From positions 1,302,001 through 1,366,000 of the forward strand of contig NZ_CP071518.1 in NCBI RefSeq assembly GCF_016613535.2: a stretch of 64,000 nucleotides of DNA, given 5' to 3'. Position 1 is the first letter of the stretch, and every line of letters begins with the position of its first letter. The position numbers were made by a program, and so were the translations under genes. Below are positions 16,763 through 27,667 of the stretch, piece after piece. The notes beneath the pieces were generated by a model. The model was given only the letters and a program-made list of their open reading frames with translations, did not search any database and was not told the DNA's origin. The stretch comes from Lysobacter solisilvae (GTDB lineage Bacteria; Pseudomonadota; Gammaproteobacteria; Xanthomonadales; Xanthomonadaceae).

Positions 16763-18613
16763 GTGATGAATTTCACCCGCCGGCTGATCGTCAACATCCT
16801 CTTCTTCGGCCTGCTGGCCCTGCTGCTGCTGTTCCTGCTGGCCCTGGCCGGCAGCGGCGGCGCCAAGCCCATCCTGGACGACACCGCGCTGGTGATCGAA
16901 CCCACCGGCGCGCTGGTCGAGCAGTACTCCGTGGACCCGGCCACGCGCATGTTCAACCGCGCGCTGGGCAGCCACGAAGGCGAGGAGATGCAGCTGCGCG
17001 ACCTGCTGCGCGTGCTGGAGGCGGCGCAGAAGGACGATCGCATCGAACGCATCGTGCTCAAGCTCGATCGCCTGGACGCGAGCGGCTTGGCCTCGCTGCG
17101 CGAGGCGGCCGGCGCGATCGCCAAGGTCCGCGCCAGCGGCAAGGAAGTGGTGGTCTTCAGCGAGGCGATGGACCAGAAGCAGTACCTGCTGGCCGCGCAG
17201 GGCAGCGAGGTCTACCTGGATCCGATGGGCGGCCTGATGCTCGAGGGCCTGGGCCGCTATCGCCAGTACTACCGCCAGGGCCTGCAGGACAAGCTCGGCG
17301 TCGACGTGCACCTGTTCAAGGTCGGCACCTTCAAGTCGGCCGCCGAGCCCTACGTGCTCGACGCCGCGTCCGATGCCGCCAAGGAAGCCGACCTGTTCTG
17401 GATGAACGACGTGTGGCAGCGCTACCTGGCCGACATCGCCCGTGCGCGCAAGCTCGATCCGGCGCAGCTCGCCGCCGGCATCGACCAGCTGCCGATGGGC
17501 GTGGAAGCCAGCCACGGCGACCTGGGCCAGTACGCGCTCAAGCAGAAGCTGGTGGACGGCCTGAAGACGGCCGAGGAAGTGGCCGACCTGCTCGCCGAAC
17601 GCGGCGCACGCGACGAGGACGCCGACGGCGGTTTCCGCCAGGTGTCGTTCGAGGAATACCTGGGCCACCTCAATGCCAAGGTCAGCCCGGTCGACCCGCG
17701 GCCGCAGGTGGCCGTCGTCGTCGCCGAAGGCGAAATCGCCGGTGGCGAACAGCCGCCGGGCGCGGTCGGTGGCGTGTCGACCTCGCAGCTGCTGCGCGAG
17801 GCGCGCGAGGACGACAAGGTCAAGGCGCTGGTGCTGCGCGTGGACTCGCCCGGTGGCGAAGTCTTCGCCAGCGAGCAGATCCGCCGCGAGATCGTCGAAC
17901 TGAAGAAGGCCGGCAAGCCGGTGGTCGTCTCGATGGGCGACCTGGCCGCCTCGGGCGGCTACTGGATCTCGATGAACGCCGACCGCATCTACGCCGACGA
18001 ATCCACCATCACCGGCTCGATCGGCATCTTCGGCCTGATCCCCACCTTCCCGCGCGCGCTGGACAAGATCGGCGTGCACAGCGACGGCGTGGGCACCACG
18101 CGTTTCGCCGGTTCCTTCGACGTCACCCGTCCGCTGCAGCCCGAAGTCGGCCAGGTGATCCAGTCGGTCATCAACAAGGGTTACCGCGACTTCACCGGCC
18201 GCGTCGCCACCGCCCGCAAGCGCAGCGTCGAGCAGATCGACGCCGTCGCCCAGGGCCGCGTGTGGTCCGGCGCGCAGGCGAAGGAACGTGGCCTGGTCGA
18301 TGCCTTCGGCGGCGTGCAGGTCGCCATCGAGGATGTCGCCAGGCGCGCCAAGCTGGGCAAGGCCGGCGAGTACCAGGTGCGCTACGTCGAAAAGGCGGCC
18401 CCGCCGTTCACCCGCCTGCTGTCGGAATTCGCGGCCAGCCGCGCCGGCGCGTACGTCCTGCAGGAGTCCGCCACCGCCCAGGGCCTGGCCCGCACCCTGC
18501 TGCCGCGCGCGCTGCCGCAAACGGCCGCCGACCTGCGCTTCCTGGAATCGGCCATCGCCCCGACCCGCGGCGTCCCGGTCCGCGCACTGGCGTACTGCTT
18601 CTGCGAGTTGTGA
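16763..18613 (+). CDS. sppA: signal peptide peptidase SppA, 67K type (N-terminus out of frame)
   Basis: 616 residues from the GTG at 16763. One membrane helix (VNILFFGLLALLLLFLLAL) is followed by two tandem S49 protease domains. The catalytic Lys is in the FKVGTFKSAAEP segment and the catalytic Ser in GDLAASGGYWIS. It degrades leftover signal peptides in the membrane. A good Shine-Dalgarno (TTGGAG) and ATG at 16705 lie upstream, but the frame from that ATG reaches the SppA frame only if one base is removed from the C7 run at 16715-16721. The in-frame sequence between them reads RRGPVVEFFVGLWNVMNF, as expected of a genuine N-terminus. Confidence 0.85.
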   Translation: MMNFTRRLIVNILFFGLLALLLLFLLALAGSGGAKPILDDTALVIEPTGALVEQYSVDPATRMFNRALGSHEGEEMQLRDLLRVLEAAQKDDRIERIVLKLDRLDASGLASLREAAGAIAKVRASGKEVVVFSEAMDQKQYLLAAQGSEVYLDPMGGLMLEGLGRYRQYYRQGLQDKLGVDVHLFKVGTFKSAAEPYVLDAASDAAKEADLFWMNDVWQRYLADIARARKLDPAQLAAGIDQLPMGVEASHGDLGQYALKQKLVDGLKTAEEVADLLAERGARDEDADGGFRQVSFEEYLGHLNAKVSPVDPRPQVAVVVAEGEIAGGEQPPGAVGGVSTSQLLREAREDDKVKALVLRVDSPGGEVFASEQIRREIVELKKAGKPVVVSMGDLAASGGYWISMNADRIYADESTITGSIGIFGLIPTFPRALDKIGVHSDGVGTTRFAGSFDVTRPLQPEVGQVIQSVINKGYRDFTGRVATARKRSVEQIDAVAQGRVWSGAQAKERGLVDAFGGVQVAIEDVARRAKLGKAGEYQVRYVEKAAPPFTRLLSEFAASRAGAYVLQESATAQGLARTLLPRALPQTAADLRFLESAIAPTRGVPVRALAYCFCEL

Positions 18614-18630
18614 TGCGCTGAGGCGCCTCA

Positions 18631-18711
18631 GCCCCTTCCCCCGCTCCGCGTTTGGCCCCTTCCCCCGCTCCGCGGGGGAAGGTTGGGATGGGGGCCGACG
18701 ATCGCCGCGCC
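18631..18711. repeat. palindromic repeat, CCCCTTCCCCCGCTCCGCGGGGG type, with partial duplicate
   Basis: A partial unit (18631-18650) is followed by a full hairpin unit (CCCCCGCTCCGCGGGGG stem) and the tail GAAGGTTGGGATGGGGG. The same unit occurs after glmS at 24446-24502. Both follow the stop of a plus-strand gene, so they may act as terminators. The whole 18614-19000 gap contains no gene. Confidence 0.7.
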
Positions 18712-18763
18712 CTCAACCCACGCCGCGCCCTGCTTGTTGGGCGCGCTCAAGATCAAATGCAAA

Positions 18764-18865
18764 AGAGTGGACAAGCCAGTTCCAAGGCTTCCGCCTCGCG
18801 GCGGGTTACTTTCTTTGCTCGCACAAAGAAAGATAACCAAAGAAAGTGCGAGGGAGTCCACTTCT
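18764..18865. repeat. interspersed inverted repeat with TTACTTTCTTTG hairpin
   Basis: Outer arms AGTGGAC and GTCCACT enclose a strong hairpin, GGTTACTTTCTTTG / CAAAGAAAGATAACC (about 18804-18838). It has the look of a dispersed non-coding element of xanthomonad genomes; only one copy lies in this window. It carries no gene. Confidence 0.6.
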
Positions 18866-19000
18866 AACCGGCCGCATCGTTGACGCGGGAATTTTCCGAC
18901 GCGCCATCCATGGCGCGGCGGAAAACGTCCGGCATCCATGCCGGCCGCCCTCCGGGTCTACGGTTAACGAGGAAGCAGCGTAGTAGCCCAGGCCACCTTG

Positions 19001-20320
19001 CTACGCCGGCAACGTCACCGCCACGCACAACCCACCGCCCTCGCGGTTGGCCAGCGCGATGCGTCCGCCATGCGCCTCCGCAATCTCGCGCGCCAGCGCC
19101 AGCCCCAGCCCGGTGCCGTGGCGCTTGGTCGAATAGAACGGCAGCAGCGCGTTGGCCAGCACCGCGTCGTTCATGCCGCCGCCGCGATCCAGGATCTCCA
19201 GCCGCCAGGCCTCCGGCAGGCGGCGCAGCGCCAGCACCACCTCGCGCGGCGCCGAGCCCGACTCGTGCGCGTTCTTGATCAGGTTGATCAGCCCCTGCTC
19301 CAGCTGCGAGGCATCGATGCGCGCACTGGCCTCCGGTGTCGTCGGCCCCTCGTAGGTGAACTCCACCTGCGCGCGCAGCCGTTCGATGAAGCGCGCCCAC
19401 GGCACCGTCTCCAGCCGCGGCGCCGGCATCTTCGCGAAGTGCGCGTAGTCGCGGATGAAGGCCTCCAGGTGTCGCGCGCGTTCCTCGATCGTCGCCAGCG
19501 CCGTGGGCAGCCGTTCCAGCTGGCCGCGCTGGAGCAGCTGCGCGCCCGAATGCGCCAGCGAGGCGATCGGCGCCAGTGAGTTGTTGAGCTCGTGGCTGAT
19601 CACGCGGATGACCTTCTTCCAGGTCTGCACTTCCTGCCGGCGCAGTTCCGCGGTCAGCTGGCGCAGCAGCACCAGCTCATGGCGGCGGCCGTTGAGGCGG
19701 AAGCTGCGGCGCGCGAGGTGGTGGATCTCCTCCTCGTCGTCCACGCCCACGGTCACGATGCCGTCGTCGCCGCGTTCGAAGGCCTCGCGCAGCGCATCGG
19801 GCGCGTTGGCGAACACCGCGTCGATGGCTTGCCCTTCCAGCTTTGCGCCGTCGCCCAGCAGCTTGCGCGCGGCGACATTGCCCAGCACCACCCGGCGCGA
19901 CGGGTCCACCAGCAGCATCGCCACCGGCGTGTTCTGCACCATCGTGTCGAGCAGCAGTTCGCGCTGCACCAGCGCCAGGCGCTGTTCGCGCAGCGCATCG
20001 CCCAGCGCGTTGTGGCTGTCCACCAGCGCGCCCAGCTCGCCCTTGCCCCGCCACGACAGGCTGAACGCATAACCGCCGTCGCGATAGCTGGCCACGGTGC
20101 CGGTCAGCGCGCGGAACAGCGAATGCATCGGCGCGAACGCGCGTCGCACGTGGTAGACCAGCAGCGGCGCGAGCACGGCGAACACGATCAGCGCCACCAG
20201 CCAGGGCCGCGCGATCCACAGCCCCAGCACGCCGGCCAACAGCAGCCCCGCCGCCAGGTAGCCCACCGCGATCGCGCCGAACACCAGGCTCAGCGGCAGG
20301 CGTTGCAGCCACGCGGTCAC
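19001..20320 (-). CDS. sensor histidine kinase, NtrY-like
   Basis: 439 residues from GTG 20320. Two N-terminal membrane helices (LSLVFGAIAVGYLAAG, PWLVALIVFAVLAPLLVY) are followed by a HAMP-like linker, a PAS domain (about 115-215), the H-box VISHELNNSLAPIASLAHS, and an HATPase_c domain with LINLIKNAHES, DRGGGM and GTGLGLALAREI. It phosphorylates the sigma-54 activator encoded immediately upstream. An ATG at 20394 overlaps the regulator stop (ATGA) but reads only 25 codons in another frame and ends in a TGA overlapping the GTG at 20320, so a one-base indel near the start is possible. Confidence 0.85.
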   Translation of the reverse strand: MTAWLQRLPLSLVFGAIAVGYLAAGLLLAGVLGLWIARPWLVALIVFAVLAPLLVYHVRRAFAPMHSLFRALTGTVASYRDGGYAFSLSWRGKGELGALVDSHNALGDALREQRLALVQRELLLDTMVQNTPVAMLLVDPSRRVVLGNVAARKLLGDGAKLEGQAIDAVFANAPDALREAFERGDDGIVTVGVDDEEEIHHLARRSFRLNGRRHELVLLRQLTAELRRQEVQTWKKVIRVISHELNNSLAPIASLAHSGAQLLQRGQLERLPTALATIEERARHLEAFIRDYAHFAKMPAPRLETVPWARFIERLRAQVEFTYEGPTTPEASARIDASQLEQGLINLIKNAHESGSAPREVVLALRRLPEAWRLEILDRGGGMNDAVLANALLPFYSTKRHGTGLGLALAREIAEAHGGRIALANREGGGLCVAVTLPA

Positions 20321-20390
20321 GGGCGCGCGACCCCGCGTGTTCCCAGCGCAGTCGCGCGGGCACGCCGACGCATGTGCACGGCGCGGCCGC

Positions 20391-21740
<1,350 letters not shown>

Positions 21741-21841
21741 GCGCTGGTGATACCGCTCCGTGGCTGCGCGGATTTTCGCAGAACCGGGGGAGGCGTGCTG
21801 GCCCTGCGCTCGTCGCCCCGGCTTCAGCGACTTCGCGTCAC

Positions 21842-22460
21842 CAAATGCCCGTCACCCCGCGAAGGCGGGGATCCAGCGACTTCGCTCCTACCGTCCGTCA
21901 TCGCCGCCCCCACAACCGTCATCCCCGCGAAGGCGGGGATCCATGGACGTGGCTTTTGCTCGTCATCCCCGCGAACGCGGGGATCCAGCGACTTCGCTCC
22001 AACAGTCCGTCATCGCCCCCCCACAGCCGTCATCCCCGCGGATGCGGGGATGACGAGCTCTGAGGCCGACTCAAGCATCGTCCATGGATCCCCGCCTTCG
22101 CGGGGATGACGAGCAGGAGCGGAAGTCGCTGGATCCCCGCGTTCGCGGGGATGACGAGCAGGGGGCGGGGATGACGAGCAGGAGCGGAAGTCCCTGGATC
22201 CCCGCGTGCGCGGGGATGACGAGCAGGGGGCGGGGATCGCGAGCTCTTGAAGCCGACGCAAGCAACGTCCATGGATGACCAGCTTCGCTGTTGAAAGCCC
22301 CGCCTTCGCGGGGATGACGAGCAGGAGCGGAAGTCGCTGGATCCCCGCGTTCGCGGGGATGACGGGCTCTGAGGCCGACGTAAGCAACGTCCATGGATCC
22401 CCGCCTTCGCGGGGATGACGAGCAGCGGAGCGGGCATGGCGAGCAGGGGGCCGGGATGAC
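21842..22460. repeat. cluster of extragenic palindromic repeats (CCCCGCGAAGGCGGGG type)
   Basis: At least nine hairpin units built on ATCCCCGC-nTTCG-GCGGGGAT, with intervening text such as CCAGCGACTTCGCTC and GACGAGCAGGAGCGGAAG. The first four units run in one direction and the later ones in the other, meeting near 22040. Spacing is irregular and the arms vary, unlike a CRISPR array. The cluster fills most of the 850-base gap between the regulator gene and glmS; the remainder of the gap (22465-22588) must hold the glmS promoter. Confidence 0.85.
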
Positions 22461-22588
22461 CAGCAGCCCCCCACCACCAGCGCCCCCCGCTTTTCCCCCC
22501 GGCCCCGCGACACTGCAGTCCACCCCCCGACCGGAACCCCCACCCCGCCGCGTTAAACTGACGTATCCCCTCAGCGGAATGAACCTCC

Positions 22589-24424
22589 ATGTGCGGCATC
22601 GTCGGCGCGATCGCTAATCGCGATGTGGTTCCCCTCCTGATCGAAGGCCTCAAGCGCCTGGAATACCGCGGCTACGATTCGGCCGGGCTGGCCGTCGTCG
22701 ACGACGGCCGCGAGGTCCGCCGCGTGCGCCGGACCGGCCGGGTGGCCGAGATGGAAGCGGCCGCGAAGTCCGAGCAGTTCACCGCCCACCTGGGCATCGG
22801 CCACACCCGATGGGCCACCCACGGCGGGGTCACCGAGGCCAACGCCCACCCGCACGTCAGCCACGGCGTGGCGCTGGTCCACAACGGCATCATCGAGAAC
22901 CACGAGGAACAGCGCGAGCGCCTGCGCCGGCTGGGCTACGAGTTCGAATCGCAGACCGACACCGAGGTCATCGCGCACCTGATCCACCACCACCTCAAGC
23001 AGGACGGCGACGACCTGCTCGGCGCGCTGCAGCGCACCGTCGGCGAGCTCACCGGCGCCTACGCGCTGGCCGTGGTCAGCCGCAAGGAACCCGGCCGCCT
23101 GGTCTGCGCGCGGATGGGCTGCCCGCTGCTGGTGGGCCTGGGCGAGGGCGAGAACTTCGTCGCCAGCGACGTCTCGGCCATCATCCAGGCCACGCGCCGG
23201 GTGATCTTCCTGGAAGAGGGCGACACCGCCGAGGTCAGCCGCGAGGGCGTGCGCGTGTTCGACGGCAGCGGCGATTTCGTCGAGCGCGACGTGCACGTGT
23301 CCGACGTCTCGCTGGCCTCGCTGGAGCTGGGCCCTTACCGCCACTTCATGCAGAAGGAAATCCACGAACAGCCGCGCGCCATCGCCGACACCATCGAGGC
23401 GGTGATGGACAACGGCGCGTTCACCGCCGAACTGTTCGGCAAGGACGCCCGCCAGGTGCTGGCCGACATCGACGCGGTGCAGATCATCGCCTGCGGCACC
23501 AGCTATTACGCCGGCATGGTCGCGCGCTACTGGATCGAGTCGATCACCGGGCTGCCCTGCGCGGTCGACATCGCCAGCGAGTACCGCTACCGCACCGTGG
23601 TGGCCAATCCGAAGCAGCTGGTGGTCACCATCTCGCAGTCCGGCGAAACGCTGGACACGATGGAAGCGCTCAAGTACGCCAAGCACCTGGGCCACGAGAA
23701 GACGCTGTCGATCTGCAACGTGCCCGAAAGCGCCATCCCGCGCGCCAGCCGGCTGGTCTACTACACCCGCGCCGGCGCCGAGATCGGCGTGGCCTCCACC
23801 AAGGCCTTCACCACCCAGCTGGTCGCGCTGTTCACCCTGACCTGCACGCTCGCCCAGCTGCGCGGCGTGCTGAGCGAAGAGCAGGCCGCACGCTACCTGG
23901 ACGACCTGCGTCAGCTGCCCGGCAGCGTGCAGCACGCGCTCAACCTGGAGCCGCAGATCACCGCCTGGTCGGAGCGTTTCGCCCCCAAGCAGCACGCGCT
24001 GTTCCTGGGCCGCGGCGTGCACTACCCGATCGCGCTGGAAGGCGCGCTCAAGCTGAAGGAAATCTCCTACATCCACGCCGAGGCCTACCCGGCCGGCGAA
24101 CTCAAGCACGGCCCGCTGGCCCTGGTCGACGCGCAGATGCCGGTGGTGGTGATCGCCCCCAACGACAACCTGCTGGAGAAGGTGAAGTCCAACATCCAGG
24201 AAGTGCGCGCGCGCGGCGGCGAGATGTTCGTCTTCACCGACGCCGACAGCCACTTCGGCGAGTCCGAACAGGTCCACGTCATCCGCACCCCCCGCCACGT
24301 CGGCGTGCTGTCGCCGATCGTCCACGCGATCCCCGTGCAGCTGCTGGCCTACCACGCCGCCCTGGCCCGCGGCACCGACGTCGACAAGCCGCGCAACCTC
24401 GCCAAGTCGGTAACCGTCGAGTAA
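22589..24424 (+). CDS. glmS: glutamine--fructose-6-phosphate aminotransferase (isomerizing)
   Basis: 611 residues, the standard GlmS length. The mature N-terminus [17 protein letters not shown] exposes the nucleophile Cys1 of the class II glutaminase domain (to about residue 240, with TRWATHGGV). Two SIS domains follow ([29 protein letters not shown], and the second with [18 protein letters not shown]). The C-terminus [15 protein letters not shown] matches the family tail. It makes glucosamine-6-phosphate, the first step to UDP-GlcNAc for peptidoglycan and LPS. I see no GlmS ribozyme. Confidence 0.97.
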   Translation: MCGIVGAIANRDVVPLLIEGLKRLEYRGYDSAGLAVVDDGREVRRVRRTGRVAEMEAAAKSEQFTAHLGIGHTRWATHGGVTEANAHPHVSHGVALVHNGIIENHEEQRERLRRLGYEFESQTDTEVIAHLIHHHLKQDGDDLLGALQRTVGELTGAYALAVVSRKEPGRLVCARMGCPLLVGLGEGENFVASDVSAIIQATRRVIFLEEGDTAEVSREGVRVFDGSGDFVERDVHVSDVSLASLELGPYRHFMQKEIHEQPRAIADTIEAVMDNGAFTAELFGKDARQVLADIDAVQIIACGTSYYAGMVARYWIESITGLPCAVDIASEYRYRTVVANPKQLVVTISQSGETLDTMEALKYAKHLGHEKTLSICNVPESAIPRASRLVYYTRAGAEIGVASTKAFTTQLVALFTLTCTLAQLRGVLSEEQAARYLDDLRQLPGSVQHALNLEPQITAWSERFAPKQHALFLGRGVHYPIALEGALKLKEISYIHAEAYPAGELKHGPLALVDAQMPVVVIAPNDNLLEKVKSNIQEVRARGGEMFVFTDADSHFGESEQVHVIRTPRHVGVLSPIVHAIPVQLLAYHAALARGTDVDKPRNLAKSVTVE

Positions 24425-24445
24425 TCAGCCCCGCTCCGCGGATCA

Positions 24446-24502
24446 GCCCCTTCCCCCGCTTCGCGGGGGAAGGTTGGGATGGGGGCCACCGATCGCCGCG
24501 CC
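24446..24502. repeat. palindromic repeat, second copy of the 18631-18711 element
   Basis: CCCCTTCCCCCGCTTCGCGGGGGAAGG hairpin (split here as arms CCCCCGC / GCGGGGG) plus tail GTTGGGATGGGGG and GATCGCCGCGCC, the same order as after sppA. It follows the glmS stop. Confidence 0.7.
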
Positions 24503-24516
24503 CCCCAAACAGACCC

Positions 24517-24552
24517 AAAGAAAAAGGCCCCGCACCGCGGGGCCTCTTCTTC
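24517..24552. terminator. bidirectional rho-independent terminator
   Basis: GGCCCCGC-ACC-GCGGGGCC stem with an A-rich run before it and a T/C-rich run after it, between the convergent glmS and the 24572-25042 gene. It can serve both strands. Confidence 0.85.
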
Positions 24553-24571
24553 ATCCCAACTCACCCGACGA

Positions 24572-25042
24572 TTACACCTTCGCCGGCTCCTCCGTCCTGC
24601 GCTGGCCCCGGAAGCGTCGGGACAGCAGCTTGCGCAGCCCGTCCACGCCCTCGGCCTTGCCGGCCACCTTCAGGTGCGCGTAGGCCTCCAGCGACGCAGC
24701 CATCGCGTCGCTGCCCAGCGCCAGGTCGGTGTCGCGCACGCGCTCCATCAGGTTGCTCAGCACCACGAAGCGCTCGGCCAGTGCGTCGTGGGACGCCAGG
24801 TCGCGCGCCATCTCCTCGAGGTCGAAGTCGCGCGGCAGCAGCCCGGCGTTCTTGCGCGCCACGTCGCAGGCGATGCGGCAGAACGCCTGCGAGCCGTCGC
24901 CCATCTTCACCGCACGGCGGCGCTGGCGCTCGGTGAGTGACACCAGCGCCGGTACCAGCGCGTCTTGCAGGGCGGCGATGGCCTGGTCGACGGCGACCCA
25001 TTGGTCGGCGGACAGGTGCTGGAATGCGAGATTCTGGTTCAT
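24572..25042 (-). CDS. hypothetical protein, 156 residues
   Basis: Starts MNQNLAFQHLSADQWVAVDQ after a good Shine-Dalgarno (AAGGAAGAC). The protein is predicted alpha-helical, soluble and charged; the pattern ...TERQRRRAVKMGDGSQAFCRIAC...LPRDFDLEEMARDLASHDAL...VLSNLMERVRDT resembles a small family of uncharacterised bacterial proteins annotated near metabolic genes. A longer in-frame start at 25183 would add 47 residues (MNETLTIPFHAVRV...) but has a weak ribosome site. I do not recognise a function. It sits between glmS and the integron integrase and is probably not part of the integron. Confidence 0.7.
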   Translation of the reverse strand: MNQNLAFQHLSADQWVAVDQAIAALQDALVPALVSLTERQRRRAVKMGDGSQAFCRIACDVARKNAGLLPRDFDLEEMARDLASHDALAERFVVLSNLMERVRDTDLALGSDAMAASLEAYAHLKVAGKAEGVDGLRKLLSRRFRGQRRTEEPAKV

Positions 25043-25183
25043 GTCTTCCTTGTCTCCATTGAACTGCGATCCATGACCGGCCTTCGTGGCCGGCACAGGC
25101 ACGAGTGCGCCTGCATCCAGATCAGACGGGAAGGCGCCCCTGACACGGACGGCGTGGAAAGGAATCGTTAAAGTTTCGTTCAT

Positions 25184-25751
25184 GCGAGACCCCCTGGGTG
25201 CGACAGACCGGCGCGGCCGGCGGCCCGATGGCCCCGGCCATCCCCGCACGGGGACTGGATCCCGCGCCGTCACGCCGCGCGCCCGCGCCTGAGTCCGAAC
25301 GGGCCGGTCGCCCGCACTCCCGGGCGCCGCCACCCTGTAGGCCGCGTCCAATGGCGGAGTCCTTTCACTCGCGGGGAGGGTAGGGCGAGAACCGACAGCG
25401 GTCCTCCCGGTCGCCGCCGCCGTCCTGCACTGCACGGCGCAGCGTGCTGCGTTGGACCCGCTGCACCCGTCGGTGCACCAGATCGGTGCACCGGCGCACG
25501 CGCGTGGATGCTGCCGAGCACCGCCGGGGCGCGGCCGCGGACCGGCGCTGTCCTGTCGAGGACGCCGGCCGGTGCTCGCGAGAACCGACGGGGCGCACCC
25601 GAGCACGCCCGGGCATGCGTCGCCGGGCCGCGACGGCGCAACGTCGGGCCGCCGCGGCGAGTCCGAGGACACCGCGGCGTCCTGCCAGCAACCAAATTCG
25701 GTTGCCGGACCACCCGCTGAGCAGGCGCCCCAACGCATCCAGCGGCCCGAA
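25184..25751. other. intergenic flank between the 24572-25042 gene and intI
   Basis: About 570 GC-rich bases without a supported gene. Small palindromes such as GGTGCACC occur twice near 25474-25495, and CGAGAACCGAC occurs twice (about 25387 and 25578). Long open frames here read as low-complexity Arg/Ala/Pro protein and are shadows of base composition. Confidence 0.5.
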
Positions 25752-26774
25752 TCACCGATCGAGCGGACTGAGCACCCCGCCCGCGCCGCGATTGAGCACG
25801 TGGGTGTAGATCTGCGTGGTGGCGACATCCTTGTGACCCAGCAGCTCCTGCACGGTGCGGATGTCGTGGCCCGCCTCCAGCAGGTGGGTGGCGAAGGAAT
25901 GCCGCAGGGTGTGGCAGGTGGCGGGCTTGACGATGCCGGCCCGCGTCCGCGCCTGCTTGATCGCCCGCTGCAGCACGCTGTCGTCCAGGTGGTGCCGTCC
26001 GACCCGCCCGGAGCGCGGATCAACGGACAGATGCGGTGAGGCGAACACGTACTGCCAGCCCGGCTCCCGCGCCGCGCTCGGGTACTTGCGCGCGAGCGCA
26101 TGCGGCAGCCACGCCTCCCCGTGCCCCGCCGCCAGGTCAGCTTCGTGCCGCAGCCGCGCCCGCACCACCGCGGCCTCCAACGCCTCATGCAGCCGCTGCG
26201 GCAAGGGCACGCGCCGGTCCTTTCCACCCTTGCCGTCGCGCACGCAGATTTCACGGCGCGCGAAATCCACGTCCTTGATGCGCAGGCGCAGGCATTCCAT
26301 CAGCCGCATCCCGGTGCCGTACAGCAGCGACACCATCAACCCCAGGCTGCCGTCCATTGCTGCGAGCAGGCGCGTGACCTCGTCGCGCGACAGCACCACT
26401 GGAATCCGTCGCGGACGCTTGGCGCGCACCACCGATTCCATCCACGGCAGGTCGAGCCCAAGCACTTTCCGGTACAGGAACAGCAACGCCGCCAACGCCT
26501 GGTTCTGCGTCCCCGGCGCCACGTTCTCCTCGGTTGCGAGCCGGGTAAGGAAGCGCTCGACCTCCACCGCCCCGAGCTCGCGCGGATGCCGCTTGCCGTT
26601 GGCCAGCACGAACCGTCGCACCCAGCCCACGTAGGCCTGCTCAGTCCGCCGGCTGAAGTGCCGTACCCGCACCGCCTCGCGCACCTGGTCGAGCAGACGC
26701 GGCGGCGAAGCGCCATCCCTGCGAACCTCCGGAACCTGACCCTGCGCCCCCGCTCGATCATCGGCGTAACCCAT
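25752..26774 (-). CDS. intI: integron integrase IntI (tyrosine recombinase)
   Basis: 340 residues from ATG 26774, which follows the Shine-Dalgarno GGGAGGG. N-terminal SAM-like DNA-binding domain about 25-110; catalytic domain with R157 ([10 protein letters not shown]), H288 and R291 ([13 protein letters not shown]), H314 ([10 protein letters not shown]) and the nucleophile Y323. The extra patch between motifs II and III specific to IntI enzymes is present ([19 protein letters not shown], residues 226-244). It integrates circular cassettes at attI and excises them at attC using the folded bottom strand. It is transcribed away from the array, the usual layout. The gene looks intact, so the integron may still be active. 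Confidence 0.96.
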   Translation of the reverse strand: MGYADDRAGAQGQVPEVRRDGASPPRLLDQVREAVRVRHFSRRTEQAYVGWVRRFVLANGKRHPRELGAVEVERFLTRLATEENVAPGTQNQALAALLFLYRKVLGLDLPWMESVVRAKRPRRIPVVLSRDEVTRLLAAMDGSLGLMVSLLYGTGMRLMECLRLRIKDVDFARREICVRDGKGGKDRRVPLPQRLHEALEAAVVRARLRHEADLAAGHGEAWLPHALARKYPSAAREPGWQYVFASPHLSVDPRSGRVGRHHLDDSVLQRAIKQARTRAGIVKPATCHTLRHSFATHLLEAGHDIRTVQELLGHKDVATTQIYTHVLNRGAGGVLSPLDR

Positions 26775-26934
26775 ACACCCTCCCAAGCAACCCTGTAACA
26801 GCAGGATTGCGCGGCGGAAGGTGCCGCCGATATCAGCTAAACGCTTGATCCACGGTGGGAATCCATCCCGGCGTGCGGCGTTACACCGCCTATAATCCAG
26901 GCAAGGCCTCTAGGGGCATAGATAATTGTTAGGC
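26775..26934 (+). other. attI recombination site region
   Basis: The 150 bases between intI and the first cassette. The crossover is placed at the GTTAGGC of 26928-26934 (cut between G and TTAGGC), where cassette 1 begins. Integrase binding sites DR1/DR2 cannot be fixed by eye. No LexA box of obvious xanthomonad type is visible. Confidence 0.75.
26891..26896 (+). promoter_or_regulatory. possible cassette promoter (Pc) -10 box
   Basis: TATAAT, a perfect -10 hexamer, 33 bases before the first cassette on the plus strand and inside attI. No good -35 (TTGACA) lies 16-18 bases upstream; TTGATC at 26845-26850 is too far. It could drive the first cassettes. Confidence 0.4.
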
Positions 26935-26937
26935 CCC

Positions 26938-27216
26938 ATGACAATTGACCGTGACAAGGTGCAGTGCGAGCGAGACGGCGAAGGTTACGAGACCTGGGTC
27001 TGCCGCCACCTGTTCGAAAACCCGGCTCAAGTCTGGCACTCCCGGGAAGAAACTCCAGACAATCCCTCGCCAGACGCATGGTGCGCGCACTGCGATGAGG
27101 TGTTTATGCGCGACGGCGAGTGGACCGATACGAACTCCGGCTGCACGCAGATTCAACTCATCTGTAACTTCTGCTATGAAAGGCGCCGGTCCCAAGAGGT
27201 ATCAGATGGGCCCTAA
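26938..27216 (+). CDS. cassette 1: Cys-rich hypothetical protein
   Basis: 92 residues, the first gene behind attI and so the most likely to be expressed from Pc. Pairs and singles of Cys/His (C10, CRH near 23, CAHC near 48, C69, CNFC near 77) suggest a structural zinc-binding fold. It has no signal peptide or membrane helix. The stop TAA lies inside its attC. I do not recognise a named family. Confidence 0.65.
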   Translation: MTIDRDKVQCERDGEGYETWVCRHLFENPAQVWHSREETPDNPSPDAWCAHCDEVFMRDGEWTDTNSGCTQIQLICNFCYERRRSQEVSDGP

Positions 27217-27270
27217 CAGTTCATTCAAGCCGAAGCCGCTTCGCGGCTCGGCTTAATTCAGGCGTTAGGC
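27211..27270 (+). repeat. attC 1
   Basis: 60 bp, from CCCTAAC to GTTAGGC; middle CCGAAGCCGCTTCGCGGCTCGG (stem GAAGCCGC/GCGGCTC). Call this middle type 1. Confidence 0.9.
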
Positions 27271-27274
27271 CTAC

Positions 27275-27607
27275 ATGGCAAGACTGTCGCTAATTGCCCT
27301 AGTTCTCCTGCAGGCTGCCTGCTCTGCAGACTCGGATGCCACCTGTGGCACCAGGCCCCTTGCAAGTACGCTTACCCAGGTTGAGTCAAAGATCCTGCAG
27401 GAGTCAGTCCAGAGGGCGAGCCGCACCTGCGGAGAGAGTGGCGAAAGATGCCACTTCTCTGTCCGCTCAGCGCCAAGGGATGAGCTTCGAGTCTTCGGAC
27501 AGATTGCTCCACTACGCGCGGGCAAGTGCGTTCGGGTGTCGGGCGGCAACTGGATAGATCGCTATGATGCAGAGGGTCACTTCATTGAACACCTGTCTGG
27601 GCTGTAG
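27275..27607 (+). CDS. cassette 2: putative lipoprotein
   Basis: 110 residues. The start MARLSLIALVLLQAACSAD is a lipoprotein signal with lipobox LQAAC (Cys16). The mature part has four further Cys (C24, C50, C57, C82) and a C-terminal VSGGNWIDRYDAEGHFIE segment. Membrane-anchored, periplasmic; function unknown. Confidence 0.65.
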   Translation: MARLSLIALVLLQAACSADSDATCGTRPLASTLTQVESKILQESVQRASRTCGESGERCHFSVRSAPRDELRVFGQIAPLRAGKCVRVSGGNWIDRYDAEGHFIEHLSGL

Positions 27608-27667
27608 GCCTAACAATTCATTCAAGCCGAAGCCGCTTCGCGGCTCGGCTTAATTCAGGCGTTAGGC
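27608..27667 (+). repeat. attC 2
   Basis: 60 bp, GCCTAAC to GTTAGGC, type 1 middle (CGAAGCCGCTTCGCGGCTCG). Confidence 0.9.

Noticed and set aside
21842..22460. Possible CRISPR array
   Set aside because: Hairpin units occur in both directions, arms vary, and the spacing is irregular; no cas gene is near.
22465..22588. GlmS ribozyme upstream of glmS
   Set aside because: The leader is GC/C-rich and none of the ribozyme core could be recognised; the ribozyme is typical of Firmicutes.
24572..25042. The 156-residue gene as a reversed cassette
   Set aside because: It lies on the far side of intI from attI, shares a bidirectional terminator with glmS and has no attC.
25270..25755. Open frames between the hypothetical gene and intI
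   Set aside because: Low-complexity Arg/Ala/Pro translations without start signals; composition shadows.
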